From positions 62,001 through 126,000 of the forward strand of contig JAUNTX010000004.1 in NCBI GenBank assembly GCA_030538475.1: a stretch of 64,000 bases of DNA, read 5' to 3'. The stretch is from Dermabacter sp. GTDB taxonomy: Bacteria; Actinomycetota; Actinomycetes; Actinomycetales; Dermabacteraceae. Under the pieces are notes generated by a model. The model made no database searches. It was not told the DNA's origin and saw only the letters and a list, made by a program, of their open reading frames with translations. How positions within the stretch are numbered: the stretch's first letter is position 1; each line of letters begins with the position of its first letter. The position numbers and the translations under genes were made by a program. Below are positions 42,000-49,522 of this stretch, piece after piece.

Positions 42000-42314
42000 A
42001 TGAGCACACCTTCGCCCGCGCCGCTGAACGCCGCCACGAGCGCCGGAGACGAGGCCGACCTGCCGGGCGGCGTCGTCCACGCCCTGCCCGCCGATCTTGC
42101 CGCGGCCCTCACCGCCGATCCCGAGGCGCGCGAGCTCTGGCTCACGCTCACGCCGCTCGCCCGCAACGAATTCGTGTGCTGGGTCGAGGACGCGAAGAAG
42201 CCGGAGACGCGCGAGCGGCGGATTCGCCGCACCCGCGAGGAACTGCACGATGGGATGCGCCGCCCGTGCTGCTGGCCGGGATGCAGCCACCGCGAACGCA
42301 CGGGGAAAGCCTGA
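42000..42314 (+). CDS. YdeI/OmpD-associated family protein (OmdA domain)
   Basis: A 104-residue protein. The second half has the OmdA-type motif: LTPLARNEFVCWVEDAKKPETRERRIRRTREELHDG, followed by a cysteine-rich end (RPCCWPGCSH) that could bind metal, which is unusual for the family. In enterobacteria YdeI affects stress and peptide resistance; the mechanism is unknown. TACCCT lies 7 nt before the ATG at 42000 (leaderless). Its stop shares one base with the acylphosphatase start (TGATG). Confidence 0.75.
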   Translation: MSTPSPAPLNAATSAGDEADLPGGVVHALPADLAAALTADPEARELWLTLTPLARNEFVCWVEDAKKPETRERRIRRTREELHDGMRRPCCWPGCSHRERTGKA

Positions 42315-42601
42315 TGAACGCCCCGGTGACTCGCGTGCGGGGGCTCGTGCGCGGCAGCGTGCAGGGTGTCGGTTTTCGCTACTGGTGCCAGCGGGAGGCC
42401 GAACGCCTGGGCCTCAGTGGATGGGTGAAGAACCTCGTTGATGGCCGAGTCGAGTTCGAGGTGCAGGGCCCGCCCGAGAGCGTGGACTCCTTCACCGACC
42501 TCGTCCACGAGGGCCCGCGTACCGCCCGCGTCCAGTCCGTGCACCTGAGCGAGCGCGAGGTGCAGGATGAGGGACGGGGCGGCCTGCGGATCGTCGGCTA
42601 G
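42314..42601 (+). CDS. acyP: acylphosphatase
   Basis: A 95-residue alpha/beta enzyme that hydrolyses acyl phosphates. The phosphate loop GSVQGVGFRYW includes catalytic Arg22, and GWVKN supplies catalytic Asn40. FEVQGPPESVDSF follows in the usual order. The ATG overlaps the stop of the YdeI-like gene, so the two are translationally coupled. The 3' end overlaps the convergent MFS gene by 4 nt. Confidence 0.95.
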   Translation: MNAPVTRVRGLVRGSVQGVGFRYWCQREAERLGLSGWVKNLVDGRVEFEVQGPPESVDSFTDLVHEGPRTARVQSVHLSEREVQDEGRGGLRIVG

Positions 42602-43818
42602 CGCCGCGCGCCCAGCCGGGCGGCCACGATGAGCCCAAGACCCACGAGCGTCAGGGCGGCGCCCGTGAGGGCCGGGCTCGTGAAACCCGCCCCCGCGGCA
42701 ATGGCCGCGCCCGCGAGGCTCACGCCGAGCGTGTTGCCCAGGTTGAAGGCGGCGATGTTCGTGGCCGAGGCCAGCGTCGAGGCCCCGGTGGCGTGGCGCA
42801 TCACCCGTGCCTGGAGACCGGGCACGGTCGCGAAGCCGACGAGGCCCAGCACGAAGAGCAGGATCGCCGTGGGCAGCGGCCACGGGGCGGCCACCCACAT
42901 CGCTACGAGGACGAGCGGGAGCAGGATCGCGAGCACGAGCACCGCCCTATCGGCGTTGCGGTCGGCGGCGCGGCCGCCCACGATGTTGCCCGCGAACAAG
43001 CCCGCCCCGAATAGTACGAGCAGCCAGGGAATAGCGCCGGGCGCAAAGCCCGTGACCGAGCGCAGCATCGGCTCAATGTAGGTGAAGGCGCCGAACATGC
43101 CGCCGAAGACGAGGGCGGTGGTGAGCAGGGAGACCAGCACCTGGGGCCGGGCAAGGGCCCGGAACTGGGCAGCGAGCGGGAGCTGCCCCTGCTCCGGCGC
43201 TGTGGTGGGCACGAGCGCGGCGATCCCGAGCAGGGCCACCACGCCAATCGCGCTGATGAGCCAGAACACGGCGCGCCAGCCGGCCTCGTGGCCCACGAGT
43301 GCGCCGAGCGGGACGCCGAGCACTGTCGCGATGGTGAGGCCGGCGAAGAGGGCGGCCACGGCCGACGCCTGCCGCGTGGCCGGGACCAGGCTCGCGGCCA
43401 GGACCGCGCCGATCCCGAAGTAGCCGCCGTGGGCGAGCGCGGCCACGATCCGCCCGGCGAGCATCACGGTGTAGTCGGGGCCCCACGCGGAGAGGGCGTT
43501 TCCGACGACGAAGAGGGTCATGAGGGTGAGCAGGGCCTTCTTCGGCGGCCAGGACATCATGAGCGGGGTCATGAGCAGGGCGCCGGGCACGACCGCGAGG
43601 GCGTACACGCCGACCAGGTGGCCCGCGGCGGTAATGCTCACGGACAGGTCGCGGGCCACGTCGGTGAGCAGGCCCGCAATGACGAACTCGGTGAGCCCGA
43701 TGCCGAAGCCGCCGACGCTGAGGGCGAGGAGGGCCAGGCGGGCGCGGTGCGCGGGAAGCGGCGGCGCCGATGAGGCCGAGGTGGGGGAGGGGGCGGCGTG
43801 GTCAAGGGTGACGGACAC
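42598..43818 (-). CDS. MFS transporter, AraJ/Cmx-type efflux
   Basis: A 406-residue, 12-helix DHA1-type carrier. GIGLTEFVIAGLLTDVARDLSVSITAAGHLVGVYA is the N-terminal landmark of the AraJ/chloramphenicol-efflux group, with MLAGRIVAALAHGGYFGIG and the antiporter motif GVPLGALVGHEAGWRAVFWL. It should export drugs or sugars by proton antiport. The GTG at 43818 has AGAAAG upstream. It is divergent from an MmyB-type regulator, with a 9-bp inverted repeat between them. Confidence 0.9.
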   Translation of the reverse strand: MSVTLDHAAPSPTSASSAPPLPAHRARLALLALSVGGFGIGLTEFVIAGLLTDVARDLSVSITAAGHLVGVYALAVVPGALLMTPLMMSWPPKKALLTLMTLFVVGNALSAWGPDYTVMLAGRIVAALAHGGYFGIGAVLAASLVPATRQASAVAALFAGLTIATVLGVPLGALVGHEAGWRAVFWLISAIGVVALLGIAALVPTTAPEQGQLPLAAQFRALARPQVLVSLLTTALVFGGMFGAFTYIEPMLRSVTGFAPGAIPWLLVLFGAGLFAGNIVGGRAADRNADRAVLVLAILLPLVLVAMWVAAPWPLPTAILLFVLGLVGFATVPGLQARVMRHATGASTLASATNIAAFNLGNTLGVSLAGAAIAAGAGFTSPALTGAALTLVGLGLIVAARLGARR

Positions 43819-43897
43819 GGTGGTGCGTTCTTTCTATCGACGATTGTTGCGAGGCACCAGCATCGCGCCGCCCGTGAGCGGCAGGAAGACCCCGTGA

Positions 43898-43936
43898 TGC
43901 CTACCCTTGGCAGGGGTAGGCACGCCCGTAGGCACG
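43898..43936. promoter_or_regulatory. operator cluster between the MFS gene and the MmyB-type regulator
   Basis: TGCCTACCC (43898-43906) and GGGTAGGCA (43914-43922) form a perfect 9-bp inverted repeat with a 7-nt spacer. GTAGGCACG occurs at 43916-43924 and again at 43928-43936, exactly 12 nt on. The cluster is 80 nt upstream of the MFS start and 29 nt upstream of the regulator start, as expected for a shared operator. Confidence 0.6.
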
Positions 43937-43964
43937 GGGCGGTGAAGGCTGGAAAGATGGCGGC

Positions 43965-44876
43965 ATGAGCATTCAGTACCGCCACCTCAGTCCCGAGCGC
44001 CCCGCCGCGCCCGCCTCGTCCACGGCGACGGGCGCGAACCTCCTCGGCGACTTTCTGCGCGCCCACCGCGCGCGGATCAGCCCCGAGGATGCGAACATCG
44101 CCTCCTACGGGATGCGGCGCGTGCCGGGGCTTCGCCGCGAAGAACTCGCGCAGCTCGCGGGCGTCTCCACGAACTACTACATTCGTCTCGAGCAGGGCGA
44201 GGCCACCCACCCATCGGCCTCCGTCATTGCCGCCCTCGCCAGAGCCCTCGGATTGGATGCCGACGCGACCGCGTACCTCCACCACATCGCCGCGGGCCGG
44301 GACGGCGCGGCCGGTGCCGAGCCGGGTGTCGAGGCAGCGGCGAGCGAGGACGAGGCGGGGATGAGCTTCACGTTCGAGTCGATCATCGACCGGCTCCCGG
44401 ACACGGCCTCGGTGACGATGTCGCCCACGAACGACGTGCTGTCGGCGACCCCGCTCGCGCACGCGCTGTTTTACGCGCACCTGCCCGAGACGGGGCCGAC
44501 GCCGAACAACTACCGCCTGCTGTTTACCGATCCGGTGACGCGGGCGATGTTCCGGTACTGGGAGGAGGAGGCGTCGCTCGCGGTGGCGTCCCTGCGGTTT
44601 CACGCGGCTTCGCACGCCGCCGATCCCGCGGTGAGCGCGCTCGTGGGCGAACTGAGCACGCGTAGCGAGGACTTCGCGCGGTTGTGGGCCGCGCATCCGG
44701 TGCGCCGCTGCACCCGCGGCTTCAAGGTGCTGGATCACCCGCGGTACGGCGCGCTGGATCTGGAGTATCAGATCCTTCATTCACCGGATGCCGATGGTCG
44801 GCGCATCCTCATTCAGACCGCGGCCCCGGGCTCGGAGACGGCCGAGATTCTGCAGCGGGTGCGGGAGAGCCTGTAG
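43965..44876 (+). CDS. XRE-family regulator with MmyB-like ligand-binding domain
   Basis: A 303-residue regulator. The N-terminal HTH_3-type domain has LGDFLRAHRARISPED and PGLRREELAQLAGVSTNYYIRLEQG, the motif of actinobacterial MmyB-type regulators. The C-terminal part (about 130-270) matches the MmyB ligand pocket (DVLSATPLAHALF..., YRLLFTDPVTRAMFRYWEEE), which can bind fatty acids in known members. It sits divergent from an efflux gene and very likely represses it through the shared inverted repeat. AAAGAT 6 nt before the ATG may be its -10. Confidence 0.9.
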   Translation: MSIQYRHLSPERPAAPASSTATGANLLGDFLRAHRARISPEDANIASYGMRRVPGLRREELAQLAGVSTNYYIRLEQGEATHPSASVIAALARALGLDADATAYLHHIAAGRDGAAGAEPGVEAAASEDEAGMSFTFESIIDRLPDTASVTMSPTNDVLSATPLAHALFYAHLPETGPTPNNYRLLFTDPVTRAMFRYWEEEASLAVASLRFHAASHAADPAVSALVGELSTRSEDFARLWAAHPVRRCTRGFKVLDHPRYGALDLEYQILHSPDADGRRILIQTAAPGSETAEILQRVRESL

Positions 44877-44889
44877 GGGCCGCCTTGTC

Positions 44890-46203
44890 TCAGGACGCGG
44901 CGATGGCCGCCCGGTTGGCCTGCGCGATCAGGTAGGGCTCGTAGCGGCGAAGGTGCAGGAGCACGAGGGCGCCGCCTGCCACGGTCATCGCGATGGCCAC
45001 CCACGCGACCGCCGCGTAGCCCACGCTCGCGGCCGCGTACAGTCCGCCCGCTGCTGCCGCCATCGAGAGCACGGTGGCGGGAGCCATGGAGAACGTGACG
45101 TCCGAACCGGCCGACGCCGCGCGGCTGTAGTCCATGGAGACCGTGTAGATCACGGTGCCGATGATCGTCTGCAGCGCCGCATAGGCGCCGTAGGCGATGA
45201 ACGACCAGATCGAGCCGACCCCGCTCGCGAACAGCGGCATGAGGGTCAACAGGGCGGTGCTCACGAGCACGATGCCGACCGCGGCCACGCGGATCCGGCC
45301 GAAGACGCCGATGGCCCACCCGGTCGCGAGGGAGACCAGGATCGCGGGGATCGCCGCGAACACGGTCGTGGTGAGCGCTACTTGGCCGGGGCGTGCGCCC
45401 GTGTCGATGAGGGCGGGGCCGACGAGGGCGTAGGCGAGCGACGTGGCGCCGACGAACAGGAGGGGCATGGCCACGAATATCCACAGGGCCGCTCCCGGCT
45501 GGCGTACGAGGGTGAGGAGGCTGCCGTAGGAGCTTCTCTCCTCGCTAGTGCCCGTGGCCGGTTCGCGGAAGCACACGGCCACGACGAGGGGGATCGCGGT
45601 GAGGGCGGCGATGAAGCCGAGCGCCACGCTCCACCCGAAGGCGTCGTAGACGAGGACCGTGAGGCCGCCGCCGATGAGGGTGCCGAGGTAGCCGCCTGCC
45701 TGCTGGATGCCGTTGGCGAGGCCGCGCCGCCCGGCGCGCAGGAGCCGCGCGGCGAGGGCGTCGGCCGCGATGTCCTGTGTTGAGGCGGCCACGCTGAAGG
45801 CGAGGACGAGGGCCGCGACCAGGGAGATGCTGGTTTCGGGGCTCGTGATGGCCATGAGGCCGAGCAGACTGAGCACCATCGCCGACTGCATGAGGATGAG
45901 CCAGCCGCGATAGTGGCCGAGCCTGCCAAAGCCCACGCGGTCCACGATGGGACCCCACAGGAACTTGATGCCCCACACAATGCCGATGGCTTGCAGAATG
46001 GCGAGGTCTTCGAGGGCGACTCCGCGCGAGCGCAGCACCGTGGCTGCCGCGTTCAGGAAGCCGAGCCCGATGAACTGCCCCACGTACAGGACGGCGAGGA
46101 AGCCGAGCACGCGGTGGGGGACCGCGGTGTGGGCGCGCGGCCCGGATTCGTCATCGGGAACGAAGGGCGTGGTGGCGCTGGTGAGCGGAGGGGGGACCGA
46201 CAC
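44890..46203 (-). CDS. MFS carrier of the RhtX/FptX-AmpG type (possible siderophore importer)
   Basis: A 437-residue, 12-helix MFS protein. AVLYVGQFIGLGFLNAAATVLRSRG, GIKFLWGPIVDRVGFGRLGHYRGWLILMQ and STQDIAADALAARLL are landmarks shared by AmpG and the RhtX/FptX siderophore transporters. Murein-peptide import is unlikely to be the job in a gram-positive, so siderophore uptake is favoured, consistent with the iron-box-like site just upstream. The GTG at 46203 has CAGGAGAG upstream at good spacing, and the 24 in-frame codons before it are not counted. Confidence 0.78.
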   Translation of the reverse strand: MSVPPPLTSATTPFVPDDESGPRAHTAVPHRVLGFLAVLYVGQFIGLGFLNAAATVLRSRGVALEDLAILQAIGIVWGIKFLWGPIVDRVGFGRLGHYRGWLILMQSAMVLSLLGLMAITSPETSISLVAALVLAFSVAASTQDIAADALAARLLRAGRRGLANGIQQAGGYLGTLIGGGLTVLVYDAFGWSVALGFIAALTAIPLVVAVCFREPATGTSEERSSYGSLLTLVRQPGAALWIFVAMPLLFVGATSLAYALVGPALIDTGARPGQVALTTTVFAAIPAILVSLATGWAIGVFGRIRVAAVGIVLVSTALLTLMPLFASGVGSIWSFIAYGAYAALQTIIGTVIYTVSMDYSRAASAGSDVTFSMAPATVLSMAAAAGGLYAAASVGYAAVAWVAIAMTVAGGALVLLHLRRYEPYLIAQANRAAIAAS

Positions 46204-46219
46204 GACACTCTCCTGGGGG

Positions 46220-46238
46220 TGAGGGGAGGCTAACCTCG
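46220..46238 (-). promoter_or_regulatory. DtxR/IdeR iron-box-like operator upstream of the RhtX-type carrier
   Basis: On the minus strand CGAGGTTAGCCTCCCCTCA matches 14 of 19 positions of the TTAGGTTAGSCTAACCTAA consensus, including the whole AGGTTAG half. It ends 16 nt before the GTG start, just after a TAGAGT -10-like hexamer. Confidence 0.5.
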
Positions 46239-46327
46239 GCAACTCTAGCAGCGCGCGAGAGGGTGGTCTGACCACCGAGCGTGGGCCGCCGCGGCGAGCC
46301 CCACCTCATGAGTCTGCGGCTTCAGCG

Positions 46328-46534
46328 TTACGGAGGGGGCATCGGTGCCGGGGACGCCGACTCCATCCTCTCCTTGTCCCAGTAGCTGCTGTCCTCCTCG
46401 GGTGCGTGCGTGGAAGCTGGGTGATTTGGCTCCACCCCACGTTGCCGCGTCTGTGACCACGCGAGAAGGGCCGCCACCGCCAGCGAAGCAAGCAGAATTG
46501 CCGTGATGATTAGCGTCCGATGGTTCTGTGCCAT
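46328..46534 (-). CDS. small membrane-anchored protein sharing a motif with the adjacent protease
   Basis: A 68-residue protein. One N-terminal membrane helix (residues 8-26) is followed by a short tail outside the membrane. The tail contains YWDKERMESASPA (residues 51-63), which aligns with YWTEEKMRDATPA (65-77) in the propeptide region of the trypsin-like protease encoded 2 nt upstream. Seven of 13 positions are identical. It may anchor, inhibit or present itself to the protease, but this is inference. The ATG at 46534 lies 2 nt after the protease stop. Confidence 0.65.
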   Translation of the reverse strand: MAQNHRTLIITAILLASLAVAALLAWSQTRQRGVEPNHPASTHAPEEDSSYWDKERMESASPAPMPPP

Positions 46535-46536
46535 GC

Positions 46537-47547
46537 TCAGGTGATCCCTTGGAAGAGATTCTTCACCGCGTCATTGAAAGGAGTGGAGATCAGTAGTTTC
46601 TCCCCGGACGTTGTTCGGCGCGATGTGACACCAAAAACATAGCCGACGTTTGCGTCAGTTCGGGACCTGAGCCAAGGGCCCCCACTTGCGCCGCCCGTCA
46701 TGTCGCAGGGCATCACCATGTCGTTTGACGACCAACCGGCTTTCCGGGTGTTCCCATCGCAGTAGATCGGCCTTTGTCCCTGGTAGGGGTACTCTGCTGG
46801 CCATCCCCAGATTCGCACACCGGTGTGATTCTGGCCGGCGTTGTAGGACAGGCCATTGCCGCCGACCGCATCCACTAAGTTCTGGCCATTGCGGGGGTGC
46901 ACGGTGAAGAACGCTTGATCGAGAGAAGAGTCTGACGAGTTCATCCATCCCGTGAAGGTGTGGGCGGCCTTCCAATTCCAGAGCCCGTGGCTTGACACGC
47001 CATTATTGTACCCGGGGGCGAAGACGACGTTCGAGTGCCACCCTTTTCCTCTTCCTCCGTGCACACAGTGGCCAGCCGTTGCCACGACGTTTTTCGTAGC
47101 GCCATTTATTGCTGCGCCCGAGCACACGTAGTCCCTGCCCCCATAGCTATAAAACACCTTTCCGGTCGTCATGGGTGCGGCCGACCTCTGGGCTACCTGC
47201 CCGGGGCTGGTCGTGGGGTAGACAGGATCGGAGAGGTTTTCTCCCGAACTGGTCTGGACGGATCTCTCGGCTAGCCGAGGAGCGGTGCTCTGCTCAGGCG
47301 CTGAGGGTGCCTGGTCGGCGGGGGTGGCGTCTCGCATCTTTTCTTCTGTCCAGTAGCCTGCCGGGTCGATGCTCCGGGACCTCGACCGTGGAGACTGGAT
47401 GGCAGGTGCGTTGGTTGAGACGGGCTGTTCGTCAGCGCGGTCGTCTGACGGTGGGGAGGCGTGGGCGGCCGGCACGATAAGGCCGACGATGAGAAGTAGG
47501 TTGGCGAGCAAGGCAAGAGTGGCGGCGGATATGCGGTGAGTTTTCAT
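46537..47547 (-). CDS. secreted trypsin-like serine protease (S1 family)
   Basis: A 336-residue exported protease. A signal peptide covers residues 1-30 (cleavage after AAHA). A roughly 95-residue pro/linker region contains YWTEEKMRDATPA (65-77), a motif seen in other actinobacterial S1 proteases. The catalytic triad is His160 (TAGHC), Asp210 (SSLDQAFF) and Ser288 (GGASGGP); Cys142-Cys161 and Cys263-Cys281 could form disulfides. The pattern resembles glutamyl-endopeptidase/V8-like S1 enzymes. GGAGG precedes the ATG at 47547. The promoter carries a palindrome between its -35 and -10. Confidence 0.92.
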   Translation of the reverse strand: MKTHRISAATLALLANLLLIVGLIVPAAHASPPSDDRADEQPVSTNAPAIQSPRSRSRSIDPAGYWTEEKMRDATPADQAPSAPEQSTAPRLAERSVQTSSGENLSDPVYPTTSPGQVAQRSAAPMTTGKVFYSYGGRDYVCSGAAINGATKNVVATAGHCVHGGRGKGWHSNVVFAPGYNNGVSSHGLWNWKAAHTFTGWMNSSDSSLDQAFFTVHPRNGQNLVDAVGGNGLSYNAGQNHTGVRIWGWPAEYPYQGQRPIYCDGNTRKAGWSSNDMVMPCDMTGGASGGPWLRSRTDANVGYVFGVTSRRTTSGEKLLISTPFNDAVKNLFQGIT

Positions 47548-47593
47548 GGGATTCCTCCGGTTGTTGCACCACGGGATACTGCACCTCTCTTCC

Positions 47594-47623
47594 AGACTAG
47601 GTGAGGCAAGCCTCACTTGACAA
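47594..47623 (-). promoter_or_regulatory. protease promoter with a 16-bp palindrome in the spacer
   Basis: On the minus strand the -35 is TTGTCA and the -10 is TAGTCT, 18 nt apart. GTGAGGCTTGCCTCAC, a perfect 7-bp inverted repeat around TT, fills the spacer. This placement is typical of repression by a dimeric regulator; the sequence resembles actinobacterial iron boxes of the AGGCAAGCCT type. Confidence 0.65.
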
Positions 47624-47670
47624 GGGCTCGACAAGACTCGTGTAGCGGGCCCCGAAGCACGGGCCGTGCC

Positions 47671-48681
47671 TCAGCGCAGCGCCCGGCTGACCGCGCTGGC
47701 CACGGATCTCACCTGGAACCACAGGGAAGCCTTGACGAGTGGGCTGAGGAGGGCGCGGCGCACGGGACGCGGCTTCCGGCCTGCTCGGGGCTGCCACCCG
47801 TGCGTGATCCACACCTGAGTACCTCCGGCGGCGGCCTCCAGGTCAAAGACCGTTACGCGCTGGTTTGCCGTGGCCGAATCGGGGTAGCTCACCGTCCACG
47901 CCACGTGGGTGCGGGGCACGATCGCCGTGACTTCGACGCTTTGCCGTGCCAGCTCGGGCTTGATCGCGAGGGGCTTCCCGCTGGGTAGGTGCGTCGGGGC
48001 ATGCGCGAGCCAGGCATCGCCCGGGAGCACCTCTGCCTCCTGCGGCACCTCGATGCTCTCGACGGCCTCGTCCCACTCGGGCCTGCGGGCGGGATCGGCC
48101 AAGAGTGCCCAGACGGTCGCGATGGGTGCGGGAAGAAACGCCTCGGCGGTACTGAGATAGCCCGTGGTGGTCGCCGGGGTGGTGCGGTGGATCGTCAGAC
48201 TTTCGGCGCCGTCGAGCGCGTGGACGATAGCCTCGGGACCCCCGCCCATGCGCTGCACCAGATCAGTGATGAGGCCGCTCGGTTCATCTAGCAGGGCCCG
48301 GAGGATCGCGGCAGCATCGCCGGGCTTCTTTCTCCCCGCGGCGTGGTTCTTCTCCGTGCTTCGGCGCAGTACGGCCTGGGCGCGGTCGCTCCACGCGTAG
48401 TCGCCGCCGTCGGCATACGTGATGGGTCCCGGCTCTGGAGCATCGAGCGTGAGGCCGAGGGTCGCGAGAGCATCCTCGCGCTGCTCGGCGAGGGCGCGCC
48501 GGGCCGCATCGAGCGTGAGCCCGAGGCTGCGCAGCACCTGCCCCGCCGTCTGATCGCTGAGCGTCAAAGCGAGGAAGAGGTGGTCGATGTCCATTGTTCG
48601 TTCGCCCAGTCGCGAGGCTTCCTCGCCCGCGGTGATCGAGAGGCGGTGCAGGGTGTCCAGGTGGATGCTGGCCTTGTTCAC
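47671..48681 (-). CDS. Clp N-terminal repeat domain fused to an SRPBCC domain
   Basis: A 336-residue two-domain protein. Residues about 5-145 form a double Clp R (Clp_N) domain: DTLHRLSITAGEEASRLGERTMDIDHLFLALT is the first repeat and SDRAQAVLRRSTEKNHAAGRK...AAILRALLDEPSG the second. Residues about 180-325 form a START-like SRPBCC domain (AEAFLPAPIATVWALLADPARRPEWDEAVESIE), a lipid- or ligand-binding pocket. There is no AAA+ ATPase, so the ClpN part is probably a substrate-recognition adaptor. The GTG overlaps the stop of the small HTH gene by 4 nt. Confidence 0.85.
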   Translation of the reverse strand: MNKASIHLDTLHRLSITAGEEASRLGERTMDIDHLFLALTLSDQTAGQVLRSLGLTLDAARRALAEQREDALATLGLTLDAPEPGPITYADGGDYAWSDRAQAVLRRSTEKNHAAGRKKPGDAAAILRALLDEPSGLITDLVQRMGGGPEAIVHALDGAESLTIHRTTPATTTGYLSTAEAFLPAPIATVWALLADPARRPEWDEAVESIEVPQEAEVLPGDAWLAHAPTHLPSGKPLAIKPELARQSVEVTAIVPRTHVAWTVSYPDSATANQRVTVFDLEAAAGGTQVWITHGWQPRAGRKPRPVRRALLSPLVKASLWFQVRSVASAVSRALR

Positions 48682-48923
48682 TGGGTCCTCCTCGGCACGG
48701 CAATGCGAGGATCGATCTTCTTCGCGAACTTCTTGTGGGCGGCCTGCCTGCTCACGCCAAGGGCGTCGGCGATCTGCTGCCAGGTCATCCCTGCGCGCAG
48801 GCCCGCCTCCACCTGCCGCAGTTCCAGGGTGTCGGTGAGCGTGCGCAGCGAGGCAATGGCGCGCAGGCCCGCTTGGGGATCGGTTGTATCCGCCGCGACG
48901 GCGGCAATCTGTGGTGACTCCAT
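48678..48923 (-). CDS. small helix-turn-helix protein, probable autorepressor of the ClpN-SRPBCC module
   Basis: An 81-residue protein. The C-terminal half is a clear HTH: AGMTWQQIADALGVSRQAAHKKFAKKI, with the S-R-Q-A-A-H recognition helix. The N-terminal half is a helical segment that probably dimerises. It overlaps the ClpN-SRPBCC gene by 4 nt. A TTGACA-17-TAGGTT promoter lies immediately upstream, with the -10 only 6 nt from the ATG, so the message is leaderless. Two 12-bp palindromes cover the -35 and -10, pointing to autoregulation. Confidence 0.85.
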   Translation of the reverse strand: MESPQIAAVAADTTDPQAGLRAIASLRTLTDTLELRQVEAGLRAGMTWQQIADALGVSRQAAHKKFAKKIDPRIAVPRRTQ

Positions 48924-48928
48924 GGCGT

Positions 48929-48967
48929 CAACCTACGTTGCTTATCGGGAGTTGTCAACCATGGTTG
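48929..48967 (-). promoter_or_regulatory. leaderless promoter with two CAAC-N4-GTTG palindromes
   Basis: The -35 TTGACA (48953-48958) and -10 TAGGTT (48930-48935) are 17 nt apart. CAACCATGGTTG (48956-48967) overlaps the -35 and CAACCTACGTTG (48929-48940, plus-strand reading) overlaps the -10. The two sites are exactly 27 nt apart inside longer GTCAACC...GTTGCT repeats. Confidence 0.75.
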
Positions 48968-49072
48968 CTCACGTCGGGGCTGGGCCGGAAACGTGGAGGC
49001 GGCCTGGGTGGTGGGCGGCCCGGGCCGGGCCGGGCGATGGCGCGCCGCGCGGGACCGTCAGGGAAAATTGAA

Positions 49073-49106
49073 GAACCCCCGCGATGTAGAAGCTACGCGG
49101 GGGTTC
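49073..49106 (-). terminator. hairpin terminator downstream of tRNA-Phe
   Basis: GAACCCCCGCG and CGCGGGGGTTC enclose a 12-nt loop and are followed on the minus strand by TTCAATTTT. The hairpin starts 2 nt after the tRNA. Confidence 0.85.
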
Positions 49107-49108
49107 AG

Positions 49109-49181
49109 TGGCTCCGACCGGCATCGATCCGGTGACCTTTCGATTTTCAATCGAACGCTCTACCAACTGAGCTACAGAGCC
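49109..49181 (-). tRNA. tRNA-Phe (anticodon GAA)
   Basis: The 73-nt cloverleaf has acceptor GGCTCTG/CGGAGCC, D-arm TAGCTCAGTTGGTAGAGC, anticodon loop TTGAAAA (GAA) closed by TTCGA/TCGAA, and T-loop CCGGATCGATGCCGG. The 3' CCA is not encoded. Confidence 0.95.
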
Positions 49182-49292
49182 GATGTCCACGAGGTGAACG
49201 TCGATAATCCTAGCAACTGCGGGAACCTCGTGCGAATCGGGAGGGGAGGGATGGGTCACGCTCGTGCGCCCCGACACCCGAGCGCGCAAAAA

Positions 49293-49326
49293 AGGAGCGG
49301 GCCCCTCGCGTGAGGGGCCCGCTCCT
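49293..49326 (-). terminator. rho-independent terminator downstream of tRNA-Asp
   Basis: AGGAGCGGGCCCCTC pairs perfectly with GAGGGGCCCGCTCCT around a 4-nt loop. On the minus strand it is followed by six T residues, separating tRNA-Asp from tRNA-Phe. Confidence 0.92.
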
Positions 49327-49335
49327 TGTCGCTTG

Positions 49336-49409
49336 CGACCCTGACCGGGCTTGAACCGGCGACCTCCGCCGTGACAGGGCGGCACTCTAACCAACTGAGC
49401 TACAGGGCC
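49336..49409 (-). tRNA. tRNA-Asp (anticodon GTC)
   Basis: The 74-nt cloverleaf has acceptor GGCCCTG/CAGGGTC, D-arm TAGCTCAGTTGGTTAGAGT, anticodon loop CTGTCAC (GTC) closed by CCGCC/GGCGG, and T-loop GCCGGTTCAAGCCCGG. CCA is not encoded. Confidence 0.95.
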
Positions 49410-49522
49410 TTTTTATCCGCGCTCTCGCGCCGACTCCAAGTACTTTACACACCGCCGCGTGGCCGCGCCACCTGAAACCTGTGACCCTCATCGCAAGGCT
49501 CCGGAGGCGCCCCATGAGAGGG

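Noticed and set aside
49073..49326. Hairpins around the tRNA genes considered as attachment sites of an integrated element
   Set aside because: They are simple terminators with T-tracts; no integrase and no duplicated tRNA 3' end is present.
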